This document shows, piece by piece, positions 30,669-42,464 of a stretch of 64,000 bases of DNA (position 1 is its first letter; each line of letters opens with the position of its first letter). Source of the stretch: Romanomermis culicivorax (lineage: Eukaryota > Nematoda > Enoplea > Mermithida > Mermithidae); assembly GCA_963922205.1 (NCBI GenBank), contig CAWUHX010000027.1, forward strand, positions 310,001 to 374,000, read 5' to 3'. Position numbers and translations under genes: made by a program. Below the pieces are notes generated by a model. The model searched no databases. It was given only the letters and a program-made list of their open reading frames with translations, and had not been told where the DNA came from.

Positions 30669-32785
30669 GGGACCAACTATACTTCGCCGTACGGTGCCGT
30701 ACAATCAGGCCCGTTCTTAGGGGGGGCGAGGTGGGCGGCCGCCCAGGACCGCTAAAAATTTAAGGTCGCTAAAAATTTTTTAGTCTATGCTAGTAAAAAT
30801 GTCGTTTTTAGTGGCCCTTAACAACATTTCCTATTTTTGTATGCAAACAATACTCCACAAATGTAATTTTGGTGCCAGTTGATTAAATTCTTTTGCTATT
30901 AGCAGGGTGTCCAGCAAGAGCTGGAAGTTAGGCAAAAAGTTGTTCCTGGAAAACTTGGAAAAGTCAGGGAATTTCGATTTAGATGGTTATGATGTGTTGT
31001 TTTCATTGCGAGATAAGCGAAAATTACTGCATAATGAGTCAAATTTGCATTTTAAAAGTTTCTCAAAATTTACCCTGCGCTTCACCTGTTTTTAAGCATT
31101 TGGTATCATTATTTATCTGGCTTTAGCTTAAGTGCACGGAGGAAGTATAGAACCAGTTAACATTTTTAGTGCATCTGTACATCTATTTTGTCTCTAGTTG
31201 ATATTTAACGCTTTTTGATGAGTAATTAGGGTATCAACTTTTCTGTTGATATTATGGTTGCCAAATCGACGATTGCTATGATATTATCATTAATGAATAT
31301 TAAGAAACATTGTGGAAGCTTACTTTTTGTTACAATGTCCAGACACTGATCGCTAGTAACGCAGTGAGATTTACTGTCCTGATCGAAGAACATCTAATGC
31401 CTAATACTCCTATGAGAGATGCTTCATATGGCATCAATTATTATGTACCTGTTGAAATTGAAACGAATTTCAAGAAACTCTATTTTTCTTGGTTTTGAAA
31501 ATTTTGTCATAGCCAAACTTCTAATCAAAATTATGGAAGGCTCGTTTACCCTATTCAATAAATTTTTCCTTCATGATACAAATACTTTGTTGACCACTCT
31601 TCATAATGCTATACATGTTTACAGTTCCTGGTTAGTACTGGGCAATGACAAAAGTTCTTGCTGATCAAAGAATCTCTAATTTTTGGTAGTTGCCTGATTT
31701 CGGAATTTTACTTGAATTTTTCAGTCCAAAGCTGATTTGATTCCTGTTATTGCAACCAAATTTATCAAAATGCTTGATTTTTAGCGGATGTTTGTGATTT
31801 TCTCGTTTGTTGGCGGTGTTTGAAAATATCAAGAAATTGCTCAGGTTTCCGTGTGGTATACACATTTCTACCATTCTATGTAGCAATAATTGAATCTTGC
31901 TCCAAAAAAACCCGGCATATTCTGGAAAAAAAGACCTGCAAAACCTGGAAATTTCATTTGGAAAAACCGCCGTACACTCTGTTCCTTGCGTTTTATTAAG
32001 GTGTGAGCAGACGTTGCATTACATACAAGTTATATGCTGTGTACCGTCGATTATGATGCATGAGCATACACAGTGGAAGACTGTAGTCGTCAAGGTTTTT
32101 TAGGCAATTAGTATTTCAGATTTTCACGATTTTCTGATAAACAATATGGCATGTAAGACCGGAAATTTGTAAACAAACTCACCTCACCTTTAACAATTTT
32201 TTGAGTGAAAAATTTTACCATAAGAACTCCATGTAAACGATTTTGACGACACTACTGATTTGCGTCACTTTTTTATTTGGAAGCATTTTGTAAAAAAAGA
32301 GACATGTATTCATTCAATCGGTTCATAAAGGTGTTATTTTTAGTGAATAAAATCTTGTAATAATGGATTTATGCGTCGTTTACAGATATTCTAAAATATG
32401 TAAAGTTGTGAATCGTTTACTACCTAAAAATGGCGCGGTGTATAATAATAATTGGAAAAAATGAGGACTCTTGGAGAAAAATGAGGAAAATCTGAGTTCG
32501 CCCAGGGGCGCTAAAACTCTACGAACGGCTCTGCGTACTGTGCCGTACGGCACGTAAGTATAGTAGCTACTTATCATGCGCCGCGCGGGGCAGCACAGCA
32601 CCATACGGGACTTAAGTATTGCAGCTACTTATCATTTTCATTTACTTATTATCATTTACCACCGTACGGCGTCGCCCAGCATGAAGTATAGCAGCCACTC
32701 ATCAGGCGCCGTACGGCGCGTGCGGCGAAGTATAGCAGCTCAATGTGGTGCAGTACGGCACCGTACGGCGAAGTGTAGTTGGCCC
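30669..32785. mobile_element. CGTACGGC-rich inverted-repeat element interrupted by a hAT-type insertion
   Basis: GGGACCAACTATACTTCGCC at 30669 is the inverse of GGCGAAGTGTAGTTGGCCCC ending near 32785. The outer base triplets are TTA on the left and TTG on the right, a possible degraded Harbinger TWA duplication. Between about 32525 and 32785 there are degenerate copies of a unit containing GAAGTATAGCAGC, ACTTATCA and GCCGTACGGC, which is unusually CpG-rich for this window. The hAT-type element 30706-32533 sits inside it. Confidence 0.45.
30706..32533. mobile_element. Degenerate hAT-type element (TSD CGTACAAT / CGTACTGT)
   Basis: The left end CAGGCCCGTTCTTAG and right end CTACGAACGGCTCTG are inverse relatives. 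Flanks are CGTACAAT (30698-30705) and CGTACTGT (32534-32541), matching at six of eight positions. The interior contains a GTGTCCAGCAAGAGCTGGAA stretch (about 30908) and an ACCTGGAAATTTC stretch (about 31940) that look like the two ends of a smaller, older element. No transposase domain seen. Confidence 0.45.
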
Positions 32786-35700
32786 CTTGGACCGCTTTCG
32801 ATTTTGACAAGCGTTGGAATTACTTTCGCAGTGAGTGTATCTAAATATTCTACTTTTTATATTTGTCGCCATTCTATTTTCGCTTTTGAAAATCTAATCT
32901 CTCATTAGTTTTCCGTTGGTTCAAGTTAGTTAGTTAGCTAACGGCTGCGGATTTCTCTTAGAAAAATTTTTCTGGTGTCAACTATGTATGTATCAAAATT
33001 TCAGCGTCCAGATGTGTGTTATACATGTTGAAAGCTTTTTGCGCAGTCAGCATATTATTCTGTGACGTTTGGCCTCTTTGATGCTAAAGGACGAAAAAGA
33101 GGCGTCCCAAACCTCGTCTTCTATCCTCAAGAACACTTTTCTTGGTGGTGGATGATGCCTTTTTCATCACGCCTATGACACCCACGCTGGAACGGCCAGT
33201 CGTAGGTGGATAAAGTTTGAAAAACAAACTGCAGCGGTGTATAATATATGTATAGTTTATGGCCCCCTCTCAGAAAAGCTCATATTTCATAAAATTTTGG
33301 GCCGAAAGCTCTAAAAATCGGCTGCCGAACGCTAGCAACAAGAGGCTCCAGCTTATTGACGTCTTTCTATATTTAATTCATTTGTTATTTCTATTCTTCC
33401 CCTTTCTCAGTAAAACTTTGTATGCAGTATCTTTTTCCCTCGTATGCAAAATAGAAACTATTATTACATAAGCGCAGAATTGTGGGAAGCATTTATTGAA
33501 TAGAATCCAAGCTTTCAGTTTTGTTGGGCTACGTATGTGTGCGCTCCACTCGATTGATCGCTGTATTTCTTCATTTACTAAAATTAGTAGATCAAATGTT
33601 GGTTCACTGGAGTAAATTATCACTTACCACAACCAACCTCGGTACTTTACACTTTCACATTCTTCACGTTATTATACGCTTCTTAATTTCTTAATTTTGT
33701 AGTCGACCACGCCTGTCCAAATTGTTATTTTTAAGTCTTTTTGATTCATTTAAAACGTGTGAATTTCCGATATTACAACTACAACTATATTCTTTGTTTT
33801 ACAAACTGCGTGTAAATTCAAAAATTACAAAAAATAAGCACTCTAGAATTAAAGGTCTCTATCTGCAGTTTTTTTACTTTAAATCTGGCTATAAGTACAT
33901 AATACGGTCGACATAATTTGAGATTACTTCAAGGCAGTCGAATTTTTCATTCGCTTCCTTTTGTGTTGAAAGTTGTCAGGTTTGTAGAACGATTTCTTCA
34001 ATTCAGCTTCATAATCGTAGATGTTTCTCTATTATCCAACTTTGATCATGTCCCATATTTTTTCTTTAGAATGTTTGTCTTCAGAAGGACATTGTTCATT
34101 TTCTCAGTGTGCATCATTGTCCGTCACTTATCATACCTGTCATTGGTATGATTAGCATATTCTTACGAAGTTTACTACAAATTGTCACCCTTATTTTCCC
34201 CATTATACTTGTTTGAAGTGTCTATTACCCAAATTTAAACTCTAACTTTGCGTTATTTCTTGTCGAAATTCAATTTAGTACAAACACTATTCAAAAATAC
34301 TCAGTGTACACACTATATGACAAAGGGGAAGTTTTTCAAAGAAATTTCATTCTTCATTCGATACACTATTCAACATCCCTGCGTCGGAATGGCGTGATAT
34401 AATTCTTTCTAGAGTTGCAAGGTTTTTTCTAGTTTTAGTCATCATGCAATAATTTTTTATGACTAATTACCATCAGTGAAAACGGTTTCCTATGCAAATT
34501 AGCACGACCATCATGGATCTTTAATTTCTAAATCAGTCAACTGTGCGGTAGGTAACGTTTCAACAGTCTATTGACCAATAAATATTGCTAATTAAACATG
34601 TGGAGGATGTAATTATGGCCAGACACGAAACATACACGAGACGGTATACGAAAACGATTCTTTTTGTTTATAATAGCTTTTATGCGTGATGATGGTCGGA
34701 TTTTGGGTGAAACTTGTTCTACTTGTGTCGTTCAAGCGATGTTTTTGTTGCATATGGACCTCTCACGAATATACCCTTCGTATGTGAATGGAAATTTAAA
34801 TTATCAAGGCGACAAGTTCAATTTTTTGTGGTAATCCGATGCAGGACTACAACATGATAGCATTATCATAAAAACCTACAAATCCTTATGTTTGGTAGTT
34901 TTCCATGTTCACATATTCGTGATGGTCGAGTTTCCAAAATGATTCATCCTCATTAATTTTCAATGTACCAACGCTTATTCAAAATTTATTGATTATCGAC
35001 GGATTCCCTTATTTTCGAGTTAATTTTCAATCCTCGTCAACATTAAAATGAAGAGTCAACTGAACTTTCATTCGTTATTCGCTGTATTCCTTCATATTGC
35101 ACTTTTCTAAAAAACATCTAGGTGCAAAGGATTACTGTCCCTTATAGAAAAACTACGTTCCTCAGACTATGGTCCACTAGCTGAGAATGAATAATTTGCT
35201 TGGCCTGCTCTATTTTTGGCGCTTTAGCCCGAGGAATTCCCCCTGTCGCTGCTTCATCTATAGCTTTTGCTATTTGTTTACTCGTTTATAACAGTTGACT
35301 TTTCTGTTTATTAGATTAAACTGCGCCATATTAGCATACGCACGGGCGACCGCAAAATTAAGGACATTCTGCGCTAGGAATATCATTCTTCCGCGACTTA
35401 AGTTGATGGATTGTTAAAAGCTGGTTTCCGATAGTATAGACCTTTTAAGAATGGCTTTTATCGCGGACTAGTGCATTTCGGTCACTCTCTCCAATATGCA
35501 GCTTATACTATTTTTATGCATAAATCTTATTGCTCAACAAAACCACGCTTTCAATGTCGGGTCAACTAAACAAATGTATATCGTACATCGAGGTACAAAA
35601 AGTACCTTATTCGGATATGACGTCGCAATGTACAGGAATGGCCCGGAAGAGTACAGGTAAGAATGGTGCTTTGTTTTGTATTTTTTATTAAAGCGTTCAA

Positions 35701-36208
35701 TCGTCGGGCTAGAGTTTCAAATGATTTTTTATCCATCGTGTGTTTACTGTAACTTGTGGAAATATAACTCTTGCTTGCAATCTTGATTTTTTCCCTAGAA
35801 CTAACGTCAAAGTAGTTTTCTTTAGCTTCACCAAACACACGACATTCCACCCTTTGCTATACAGATAATCTCTGTCTTTTGAGCATCAGATTCATAGTTG
35901 GAAACCTTAACACCCGGATTTCGAGAGGAACTCATAAAAAGTACATCGAAATGTATTCGAAGCTCAACTTTTGAGGTACTTTGTAACAAAAGTTTTACGT
36001 GGATCAATTAGCTTGTTCATTAGAGTTTTACGTGGATCAATTAGCTTGTTCATTAGAGCTCTATAGTGTATTTGTTTTGAAGTGGTACATGCAGCAAACG
36101 GATGAAAGTAAGTTCAATTCGGAAAAGTAATGTCTGTTACTGTAATCTGTGAGAAAATTTTTTGGTCTTTCAATGACAAACACACCGGCTGATAATTTTC
36201 TCTAATAA
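32786..36208. other. Long stretch without recognisable genes
   Basis: Short frames at 33259-33471, 33722-33916 and 33918-34151 are hydrophobic or AT-driven and have no recognisable domain. The minus-strand frame 35566-35850 (94 residues, with MDKKSFETLARRLNALIKNT) looks more protein-like but matches nothing I know. A possible donor-like CAGGTAAGA lies on the plus strand at 35654. A 33-bp tandem duplication lies at 35992-36057. Otherwise nothing. Confidence 0.35.
35992..36057. repeat. Perfect tandem duplication, 33 bp x 2
   Basis: The unit GTTTTACGTGGATCAATTAG plus 13 more bases occurs twice in a row without mismatch (35992-36024 and 36025-36057), indicating a recent duplication. Confidence 0.9.
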
Positions 36209-36237
36209 CCTGGGCCGTATTCATAAAAAAGCTAACC

Positions 36238-38111
36238 TGGGGTCGTATTCATAAAAACGCTAAAGTCTATAGACTGGCCTATAAACCAAAGTCCGGAAAA
36301 AACGGTATTCATAAAAAGTCTAAAATCTAAAAGTCGGTCTAAATCGTTCGACCCTTAGACCAAAAATTTAGCCAGCTACCCTAGCGGGCTAAATGTATTT
36401 AGACCAAAATTTTTTATTGAAATGGCTGCCTTTTTTAAAGTTTGGGTGTTGAATATCTAAGGATGTTGAGGCGAGAAAGAGTTTTTCGAGATATACGAGA
36501 TTCCTTAGCTTTTAAACCGAAAATGAAAAGATTTCGTTTTGATCGTCAAGATATATTGAACGTTTAAGCTATTCCTGCCATTTTGAAAGTTTGCATTGCT
36601 ATACGGTACTATTCTTGCAGGACATTTCAAATCGTAATCAGTGACTGATAGTATTAGTCAACCAACAGCATGTCGAACTATTCATAAAGTTACTGCTGAG
36701 ATTTTATGCCATTTGCCACCAGTTTTCCAAATGGAGATCAAATTCAAAAAGTTAAATCTCATTTCACTCAAAAGCTGGTTTTCCTGTTAGGCATTCATGT
36801 TTTTCTCTAGAACTTTGGAATATGGGAGGAAGGAATTAGTCAGACATGCTTACTCTGCTGTTCTAGTAGCTGAGTTTCAATGATAGAAGTTTAAAATTAT
36901 TCCCCCAAAGAAAACTTTATATAAAAAAAACACCAAAAAACTTTTATATGTGATAAAATAGTCGTTGAAGTCTCCGCACTGATAAGTATTCACAATTATG
37001 TTGCTATTCGTAAACAATTCCGCTTTCAATTAATGAAGAGAAAAATTAAGATAAATTTATATGCCTTTCATAACTATAAATGAAGCATAGAAGTGAAAAA
37101 TACTCCAAAATATTATGTCGATCACTGAACAAAGGGCATAAGCGTCGCTATACCTCACTTCGAAGTTTAAATAAATTATGTTAAAAATGGTTTCTACTTC
37201 TGTAAAAGAACACAAAAACTAATAACGGACATTGTCGTATATCTCGTTGGACCTTAATCAGTTAAATGAGTGCCAGACCTAAATTTACATCTAATGAGGA
37301 AGCAATGATCGTTGCAATGTACTTAGAAAGAGGGAGAATTTTCCTCAACTTACACAAAGGCAAAGAAAAGTAAAGCTTGGAACGATATATATTAACGGCT
37401 TTGAACTACTATGTCACTGATTATAATCTGAAATGTCCACAGGAATAGTATAGTAAAGCAGTGCAAACTTGCAAAATCACAGGAACAGCTCGATTTCTCT
37501 GTGTCGGACTTTCAATATCTCCACGAATCAGTTTCGTAATGTTCAATATAACTTAACGATCAAAACGAAATCTTTGCATAAGTATTGTATCTGACAAAGC
37601 TAAGGGATCTCGTATATCTCGAAAAATTCTTTCTCGCCTCAACGCCCTTTGATATTCAAACCATACATGCACATAGGGGGTAGGGGGGTAAACCCCTATA
37701 CCTGAGACCCTGGCCACCCCCCCTAGCCAAAAAAATCGTCAAACACCCCTACCTGAACTTTTCATGATTTTTGTGCATATTTTGTATGAAAAACGGGCTT
37801 GCAGAACTTTTTTTTGTTTTTTTGCTCACCCACCCCCCTACCCCCCAGGGAAAAAAGTCCATGGACCCTCCCCCTGGAAAATTCTTTCTGTGCATGTCTG
37901 ATTCAAACCCAAATTTAAAAGAGTCATTTCGATGAAAAATTTTGGTCTAAATACATTTAGCCCGCTAGGGTAGCAGGCTAAATTTTTGGTCTAAAAGTCG
38001 ACCGATTAAGACCGACTTTTAAACTTTAAAGTTTTTATGAATACCGTTTTTTCCCGACTCTGGTCTACAGACTGGTCTATAGACTTAAGCCTTTTTATGA
38101 ATATGAACCCA
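36238..38111. mobile_element. Head-to-head Harbinger derivative: both halves carry the same transposase 5' region
   Basis: The left terminus TGGGGTCGTATTCATAAAAA and right terminus TTTTTATGAATATGAACCCA are inverted repeats that continue inward for over 150 bp (GGTCTAAA, GTCTATAGAC, AAAATTTAGCC motifs). Inside the left terminus, on the plus strand, is a decayed transposase start (FRDIRDSLAF, FRFDRQDI, IPAILKVCIAIRYYS; about 36460-36630). Inside the right terminus, on the minus strand, is the same protein region (FRDIRDPLAL, ESPTQRNRAVP, ILQVCTALLYY; about 37440-37640). Both arms thus come from one end of a Harbinger element, giving a foldback. The first 27 bp are also tandemly duplicated at 36211-36237. 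A hAT MITE sits at 37662-37900. Confidence 0.6.
37662..37900. mobile_element. 239-bp hAT-type MITE (TSD ATTCAAAC)
   Basis: Ends CATACATGCACATA and CTGTGCATGTCTG are inverse relatives. They are flanked by perfect ATTCAAAC repeats (37654-37661 and 37901-37908). The interior is G- and C-run rich, like the CATACCTGTA MITEs, and may be a distant relative. It interrupts the right arm of the Harbinger derivative, so it is younger. The uninterrupted target resembles TATTCAACACCCAAATTTTG near 29942. Confidence 0.8.
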
Positions 38112-38140
38112 GAAGTATAGTTATAGAAAAGTATAAGGAG

Positions 38141-38307
38141 GAGGATTTTTTCCGCACCGGTCGTTCTGCATCTTGCGGAAATCGGCCAGAAAAATTTCCA
38201 CACCACCATTAAAAACATCAAAAAGTTTCCGTTCCCTGCAGAAAACTCTCCAAAAATTTTCCGCACGACCCCAAAAAAATCCACACTGTGCGGGAAAAAA
38301 ATCCCTG
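38141..38307. mobile_element. 167-bp hAT-type MITE, TTTTTTCCGCAC family (TSD ATAAGGAG / ATGAGGAG)
   Basis: Ends GAGGATTTTTTCCGCAC and GTGCGGGAAAAAAATCCCTG are inverse relatives. They are flanked by 8-bp repeats agreeing at seven of eight positions (38133-38140 and 38308-38315). The family is shared with the larger element at 57981-58952. Non-coding. Confidence 0.65.
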
Positions 38308-38424
38308 ATGAGGAGTAGCTTTTTTGAGACACCCTGTACATACTGCCCGTGAGGAAAACGCTATTTGACACAGAGAAATATGCTTTGTAGGCAGATTTTC
38401 TGAAGTACCTTAATGAAACATTTA

Positions 38425-39245
38425 GGCCCGTATTCACAATTGCGTGTTAAGTCAACATGGTGTTAGGACTTAACACTGTGTTGGCTAACACCGCGATCGA
38501 GCTAACACCGTGTCAAGTATCACCTCGTATTCACAATAGCGTGTTAAGTCCATGTTAGCCAACACCGTGTTACCACCGTGTTACTTTTGTTATCACCGTG
38601 TTACTTTTGTAACAGGGTGGCAGAATAAGCTCAAGCATGTTTTTAAATATGAAAAAGGATATAACAAGAAAAAAATAACATTGTGATCAATGTCAACAAG
38701 GTTTTTCAACAATGCCAGCGTTTTTCAGTATGTAATATTTGAGTTTGAACAGTCATTTGATGAGCAGTTAATTTTCATTAATAAAACTTATGATTTTGTA
38801 TTAACCTGAAGTGCTGGAGGAATCACTTGATTTCGACCAGAAGTTTTTAATTGATCCTGGAGAAGCGTAATCAAGTCTGGGGAACCATTTTTCGATAATT
38901 TGTATCTTGATTTAAAGGTAATGTTATCGTAGCCCTCAAATGGATTGGCCCTATCCCGAAAGTGACGAATTTGATGTACTATTTCTTCACTTTCATCATG
39001 ATGATCCAATAGGTCAATAATATCCATGACAATTGAAAAAATTAACAAACAGACTACTGCTAACACGCCGCTAAAACTGGTAGGGGGCAGGTTTAGAACG
39101 CCATGTTAACTTTTCCATTTTTCGACCCTAACACGCGATTGTGAATACGGGGATAAAACTTAGCACTGTGTTACCACCGTGTTGGCCAAAATTTAACACC
39201 GTGTCAGCCTAACATGCCGCTAACATGCGATTGTGAATACGGGCC
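38425..39245. mobile_element. 821-bp PIF/Harbinger element (TSD TTA)
   Basis: Ends GGCCCGTATTCACAATTGCG and CGATTGTGAATACGGGCC are inverted repeats flanked by TTA on both sides (38422-38424 and 39246-39248), the Harbinger target duplication. Several internal copies of the terminal motif (CGTATTCACAATAGCGTG near 38525; TGTGAATACGGGG near 39140) lie beside each end, with repeated ACACCGTGTTA subterminal motifs. It keeps a transposase fragment at 38788-39066. Confidence 0.8.
38788..39066 (-). pseudogene. HARBI1-like transposase N-terminal fragment
   Basis: A 92-residue frame. A hydrophobic start (LLIFSIVMDIIDLL) is followed by an acidic/His stretch, then HFRDRANPFEGYDNITFKSR, YKLSKNG, LITLLQDQLK and SGRNQVIPPALQV. 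The FRDR.NP...YD...F..RY.LSK...RN...P..Q. pattern is the conserved N-terminal region of PIF/Harbinger nucleases found in animals (HARBI1-like). The frame ends just after PALQV, before the DDE nuclease domain, so only DNA-recognition or multimerisation parts could remain. It lies within a TTA-flanked Harbinger element, which confirms its origin. Confidence 0.7.
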
Positions 39246-39592
39246 TTAGTTTTTTCCTGACCTTAATGCAGCCTTAGCATAGATTTAAAAATTTTATTAA
39301 GTAAGCTTTAGGTAAAAGACGAGCAAGTTATCCTTGTTAAGGCTGACCATTAATGTTCATGTTGAGCCTACTTTCTTGAAATTTACTTCTGAGGTGAAAG
39401 ATGAGCAATGGAAACTGCCGTAAAGTTGGACTTTTAAGGCTATTGGAGTTGATGTTGAAGTCGAGTGACCGGGCTTGGGTCAAATGCAATTAGGTGTTGA
39501 CACAGTTGACTGACAAATCAGAAGTCGACAGGCATTTTTTTTATTTCCGCCTCCTGTTATCACGAAAGAAATTATATTTTTTTCTACAGTAT

Positions 39593-40235
39593 TGTGGGGT
39601 TAAGATTTACAGGTTATGGGAAAAGATGACAATGTAGCAGGACACAAGAGAACTGCACGATAAAACTGGGTAGAATCAAACAAAGATAAGGGAATATTTG
39701 GGAAGTTGATTTCTAGAATCTCGAGTGGGACTCCTAGAATCTCGAGTACCAACAATATTTGTCAAATTTATATTCAATAGTAAGCACTCTTTACTCTCGA
39801 CCCAAATGGCATAACACAAGCAATAAGATTAATATATAAGTAGGAAAATGGGAATAATAATGGAGAAAAGTAGTGAAAACACAAATATTTATAGTAATAA
39901 AACAAATAACTTGCACACATTTTTCATTATGGAATTGTGTAGGAAAATTCATGGGGTCGGGGGTGAAATGAGATTGGAATGCAGGATTCTGACAATAAAG
40001 ATCAGATTAAAATCGAAAGAAAAAAATTAAAATGAGAAGAAAGTTTTTAGGGAAGTTTTTATGGAAAGATGAATAAATAGTTTTTATGTAATGGACAGGA
40101 AAGATAAATTCAAAAAATAATATTCCTACAGTAAAAAGAAATGAAAAGTAAGTTTGGCTGAGAAAAAGGCAAGAAAAAGCAGGAATTCAAAAAGAAAGAT
40201 GCACTAAACTACTGGAGTTTACTCGAGTTCCTACA
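39593..40235 (-). repeat. 3' LTR (left copy) of the minus-strand retroelement
   Basis: 643 bp, beginning TGTGGGG and ending CCTACA on the plus strand, so the ends are TGT...ACA. It aligns along nearly its whole length to 50985-51645 with roughly one difference per ten bases by eye and one deletion of about 27 bp near 39635. The divergence implies an old insertion. Confidence 0.85.
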
Positions 40236-40250
40236 CTTTTCTCTCCTTAA
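40236..40250 (-). promoter_or_regulatory. Candidate polypurine tract
   Basis: Directly inside the left LTR the plus strand reads CTTTTCTCTCCTT, i.e. AAGGAGAGAAAAG on the minus strand. A purine run immediately before the 3' LTR is where second-strand synthesis is primed in LTR retroelements. Confidence 0.65.
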
Positions 40251-40953
40251 AGGAGGAACTACTGGTCCTCAAATTATTCAAAGAAGTAGAAAACAGGGAA
40301 ACAGCAGGTAAGGGCTTTATGTCAACTGCAGAACTAAAAAATTTTTTTTCATCATTCTTTCTTTGGCTGGAAGTGAAATGCTAAACTATTTGTCCATTAG
40401 ACATCGGGTGGGCAGACATGATGATCCCAAAAATCGAATGCATAATAGCATAGGTTGGGGAGGCTTTCTTGATAGTCTCGGGACCAGGCTGCGAGGCAAC
40501 TTGTTCGAATCAGTGATGTAAGATGGTACATTTGGCATTCAGATATAGGTGAGTGCTATTTGGAAACAAGCCATGGCATAGCAGTCTGAGTTCGAAAGCA
40601 AATTCAACCAGGATATTGTCGATGTGTCGGGCCATTCAATCTTCATCATTATATTGGGTTGATGTCCTGATACTGAGGAGGTTAAATGATGAGAAATGAC
40701 ACCTTTTGCTCAGCGAAAATTGTAATGGGCCAGCAGTTGATGGGCCAGGGCTTCCTCAGAAGTGCAGATCCAGACCAAAGGTGTCTTGAAGGTGGAGTTC
40801 GACCTTGTGGTGCTTTTTAGGTGGGGTATTCATGGCAATAATGGCATGGGAGGCGGAGCAGTTTGTGTCAAAACCATCGAGCAATTTTCGGGATTTGGCA
40901 ATAGGAAGTGTTTCAGTTTTTGACTGGTGAAGGATCCAGGCGGATGGAATAAG

Positions 40954-42018
40954 TCAGATAGGGCATTGATGGGCAGTTTTGGGCTTTGCTGACTGGGTAA
41001 TTTTGTCACTATTTATCAAGTTCTTGGTTTTTGAGTTTGTTCTGGCTGGTGGCGATGGACTTTGGCTGGGTGCATATTCACGGGGCCAGGCATTGATGGG
41101 TAAGGGCATGGGAATTTCTCTGGAAAAGATCAGATTGATCTTGGGATTCATCAGACTCAGGAGATTGATCCTATTGATCATCCACTGTCGAAAAATCAAT
41201 AACAGCAATACAAGGGGAATTTTCAGATTCATACACACATTCAGGGATTGTTTCACCAAAGTCTTCAGGTTGTTTGACCAAAGACTTCCTCCACAGTTTC
41301 CATTTCCATGTCAGAAGATTCAGTTCATCGATGAGTCCAAGAGACTGACATCTAAATTTGAGAGTCAGGAAGAGCATTTCGTGGTAGCAAAGGGTAATGA
41401 AACATTCTATCTTGGGTGGATAATTGAGAAATAGGATCAAAGGGCTTTCTAAAAATTGCAGCAGGTAATTTAGTGCTTGCCAAAGAAGAGTTGGACTTAT
41501 TCTTTTCTTGGGTAAGATTAGCAGGCTCATCATTATCAGGAAGTAATTTTTTGTTCAAATTCAGACATTTAACAAACCACTTTGTCCTTCCAAAGTTGAA
41601 TATGTTAATTTCAGGATACTGTAGTATTCTTCCAACATCAGGTGAACAGCGAGAATGTCAATTGTATCTAAGGCAGCATAAGCATAACAGGCAGAGGGTA
41701 AGTCAGGTTCAGTCCAAAAATAGCCATGTCCTTGCATAGATTTGTCTAATTCTGGATCCAATAAAAGTTGAACTAACTGGGACAAATTTGATTTTGTTAT
41801 TTGAAATGGGAAAGGCAAAGCAGGAATATCAGAACCAGGTGAGTCAATGGGAAAATCAGGAGCAATTTTTTATGTAAAAATTCTATAGTTTTTACATGTC
41901 TGACTGAAGGTATCCCAAATGCATTTAGGATTACCATGTGCCTAAAGATCAGAAAACTGGGAATCAATATTTGCAAGGGCACAATGACTATTATTGGAAT
42001 AGAAGCAGAGGTCCCCAA
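40954..42018 (-). pseudogene. Unassigned minus-strand frames in the 3' part of the retroelement
   Basis: Overlapping frames 41797-42018, 41561-41818, 41352-41558, 41171-41533 and 40954-41259 could be pieces of one frameshifted gene. Visible are a hydrophobic start (IPIIVIVPLQILIPSFLIF), a middle part (GYFWTEPDLPSACYAYAALD) and a Pro/Ser-rich tail (APSQSPSPPARTNSKTKNL). I recognise no integrase, RNase H or capsid motif. It may be a third gene of the element or an unrelated insertion. Confidence 0.25.
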
Positions 42019-42269
42019 GGTCGAAAATTCAGGTAGGGGTAAAATCTTAAATTTTAAGGGTAGTACTTGAAATATGCCGTGACCTTTTTTTTTTGCTCTC
42101 AGCTTTTTGCTAAGGAGGGGGGGTTGTAGTTTCTCGAACTTACAAAACTGATTAATGCCCCTACTTTATGCTTTTTACAGTCAAAAAACATTTACTATTT
42201 CAACTCCATTTTCCAGCTCCCAATTATGCAACTTTAATGCACTAATTATACGTACAGAATAGTCACACT

Positions 42270-42464
42270 TTGAGGACTGTTGTGCCAACTGATTCCTGCA
42301 CATTTCAAGAATCGGGCACAACATACGTTTGGAAACATTGTTTCAACCAGCATCTTCAGCAGTATGGGCTTATCCCATCACTGATTAGGCTTGGAACAGT
42401 GCTTCCAATTGAGAGTCCTGATGCTGAATGTGGCTTTAGTATTATTAATCCCATTACACTATGA
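42270..42464 (+). pseudogene. hAT transposase C-terminal dimerisation fragment
   Basis: The plus-strand frame ends SLIRLGTVLPIESPDAECGF followed by SIINPI. Hydrophobic (L..L..VLPI.S.DAE.GFS..N.I) is the signature of the C-terminal dimerisation region of hAT transposases. The residues before it (QESGTTYVWKHCFNQHLQQYG) are unassigned. It is opposite in orientation to the host retroelement, so it is probably a later insertion. The region 42050-43300 has no other recognisable coding content. Confidence 0.4.

Noticed and set aside
30525-30755. 76-residue plus-strand frame (MTGVELADTGMAHPN...)
   Set aside because: It runs from unassigned DNA into the inverted end of the CGTACGGC element and into a hAT terminus, so it crosses element borders and cannot be one gene.
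35530-35660. Plus-strand peptide with MARKSTG before a CAGGTAAGA donor, reminiscent of the histone H3 tail
   Set aside because: Only about six residues agree; the surrounding residues do not fit histone H3 and no downstream exon was seen. Treated as chance.
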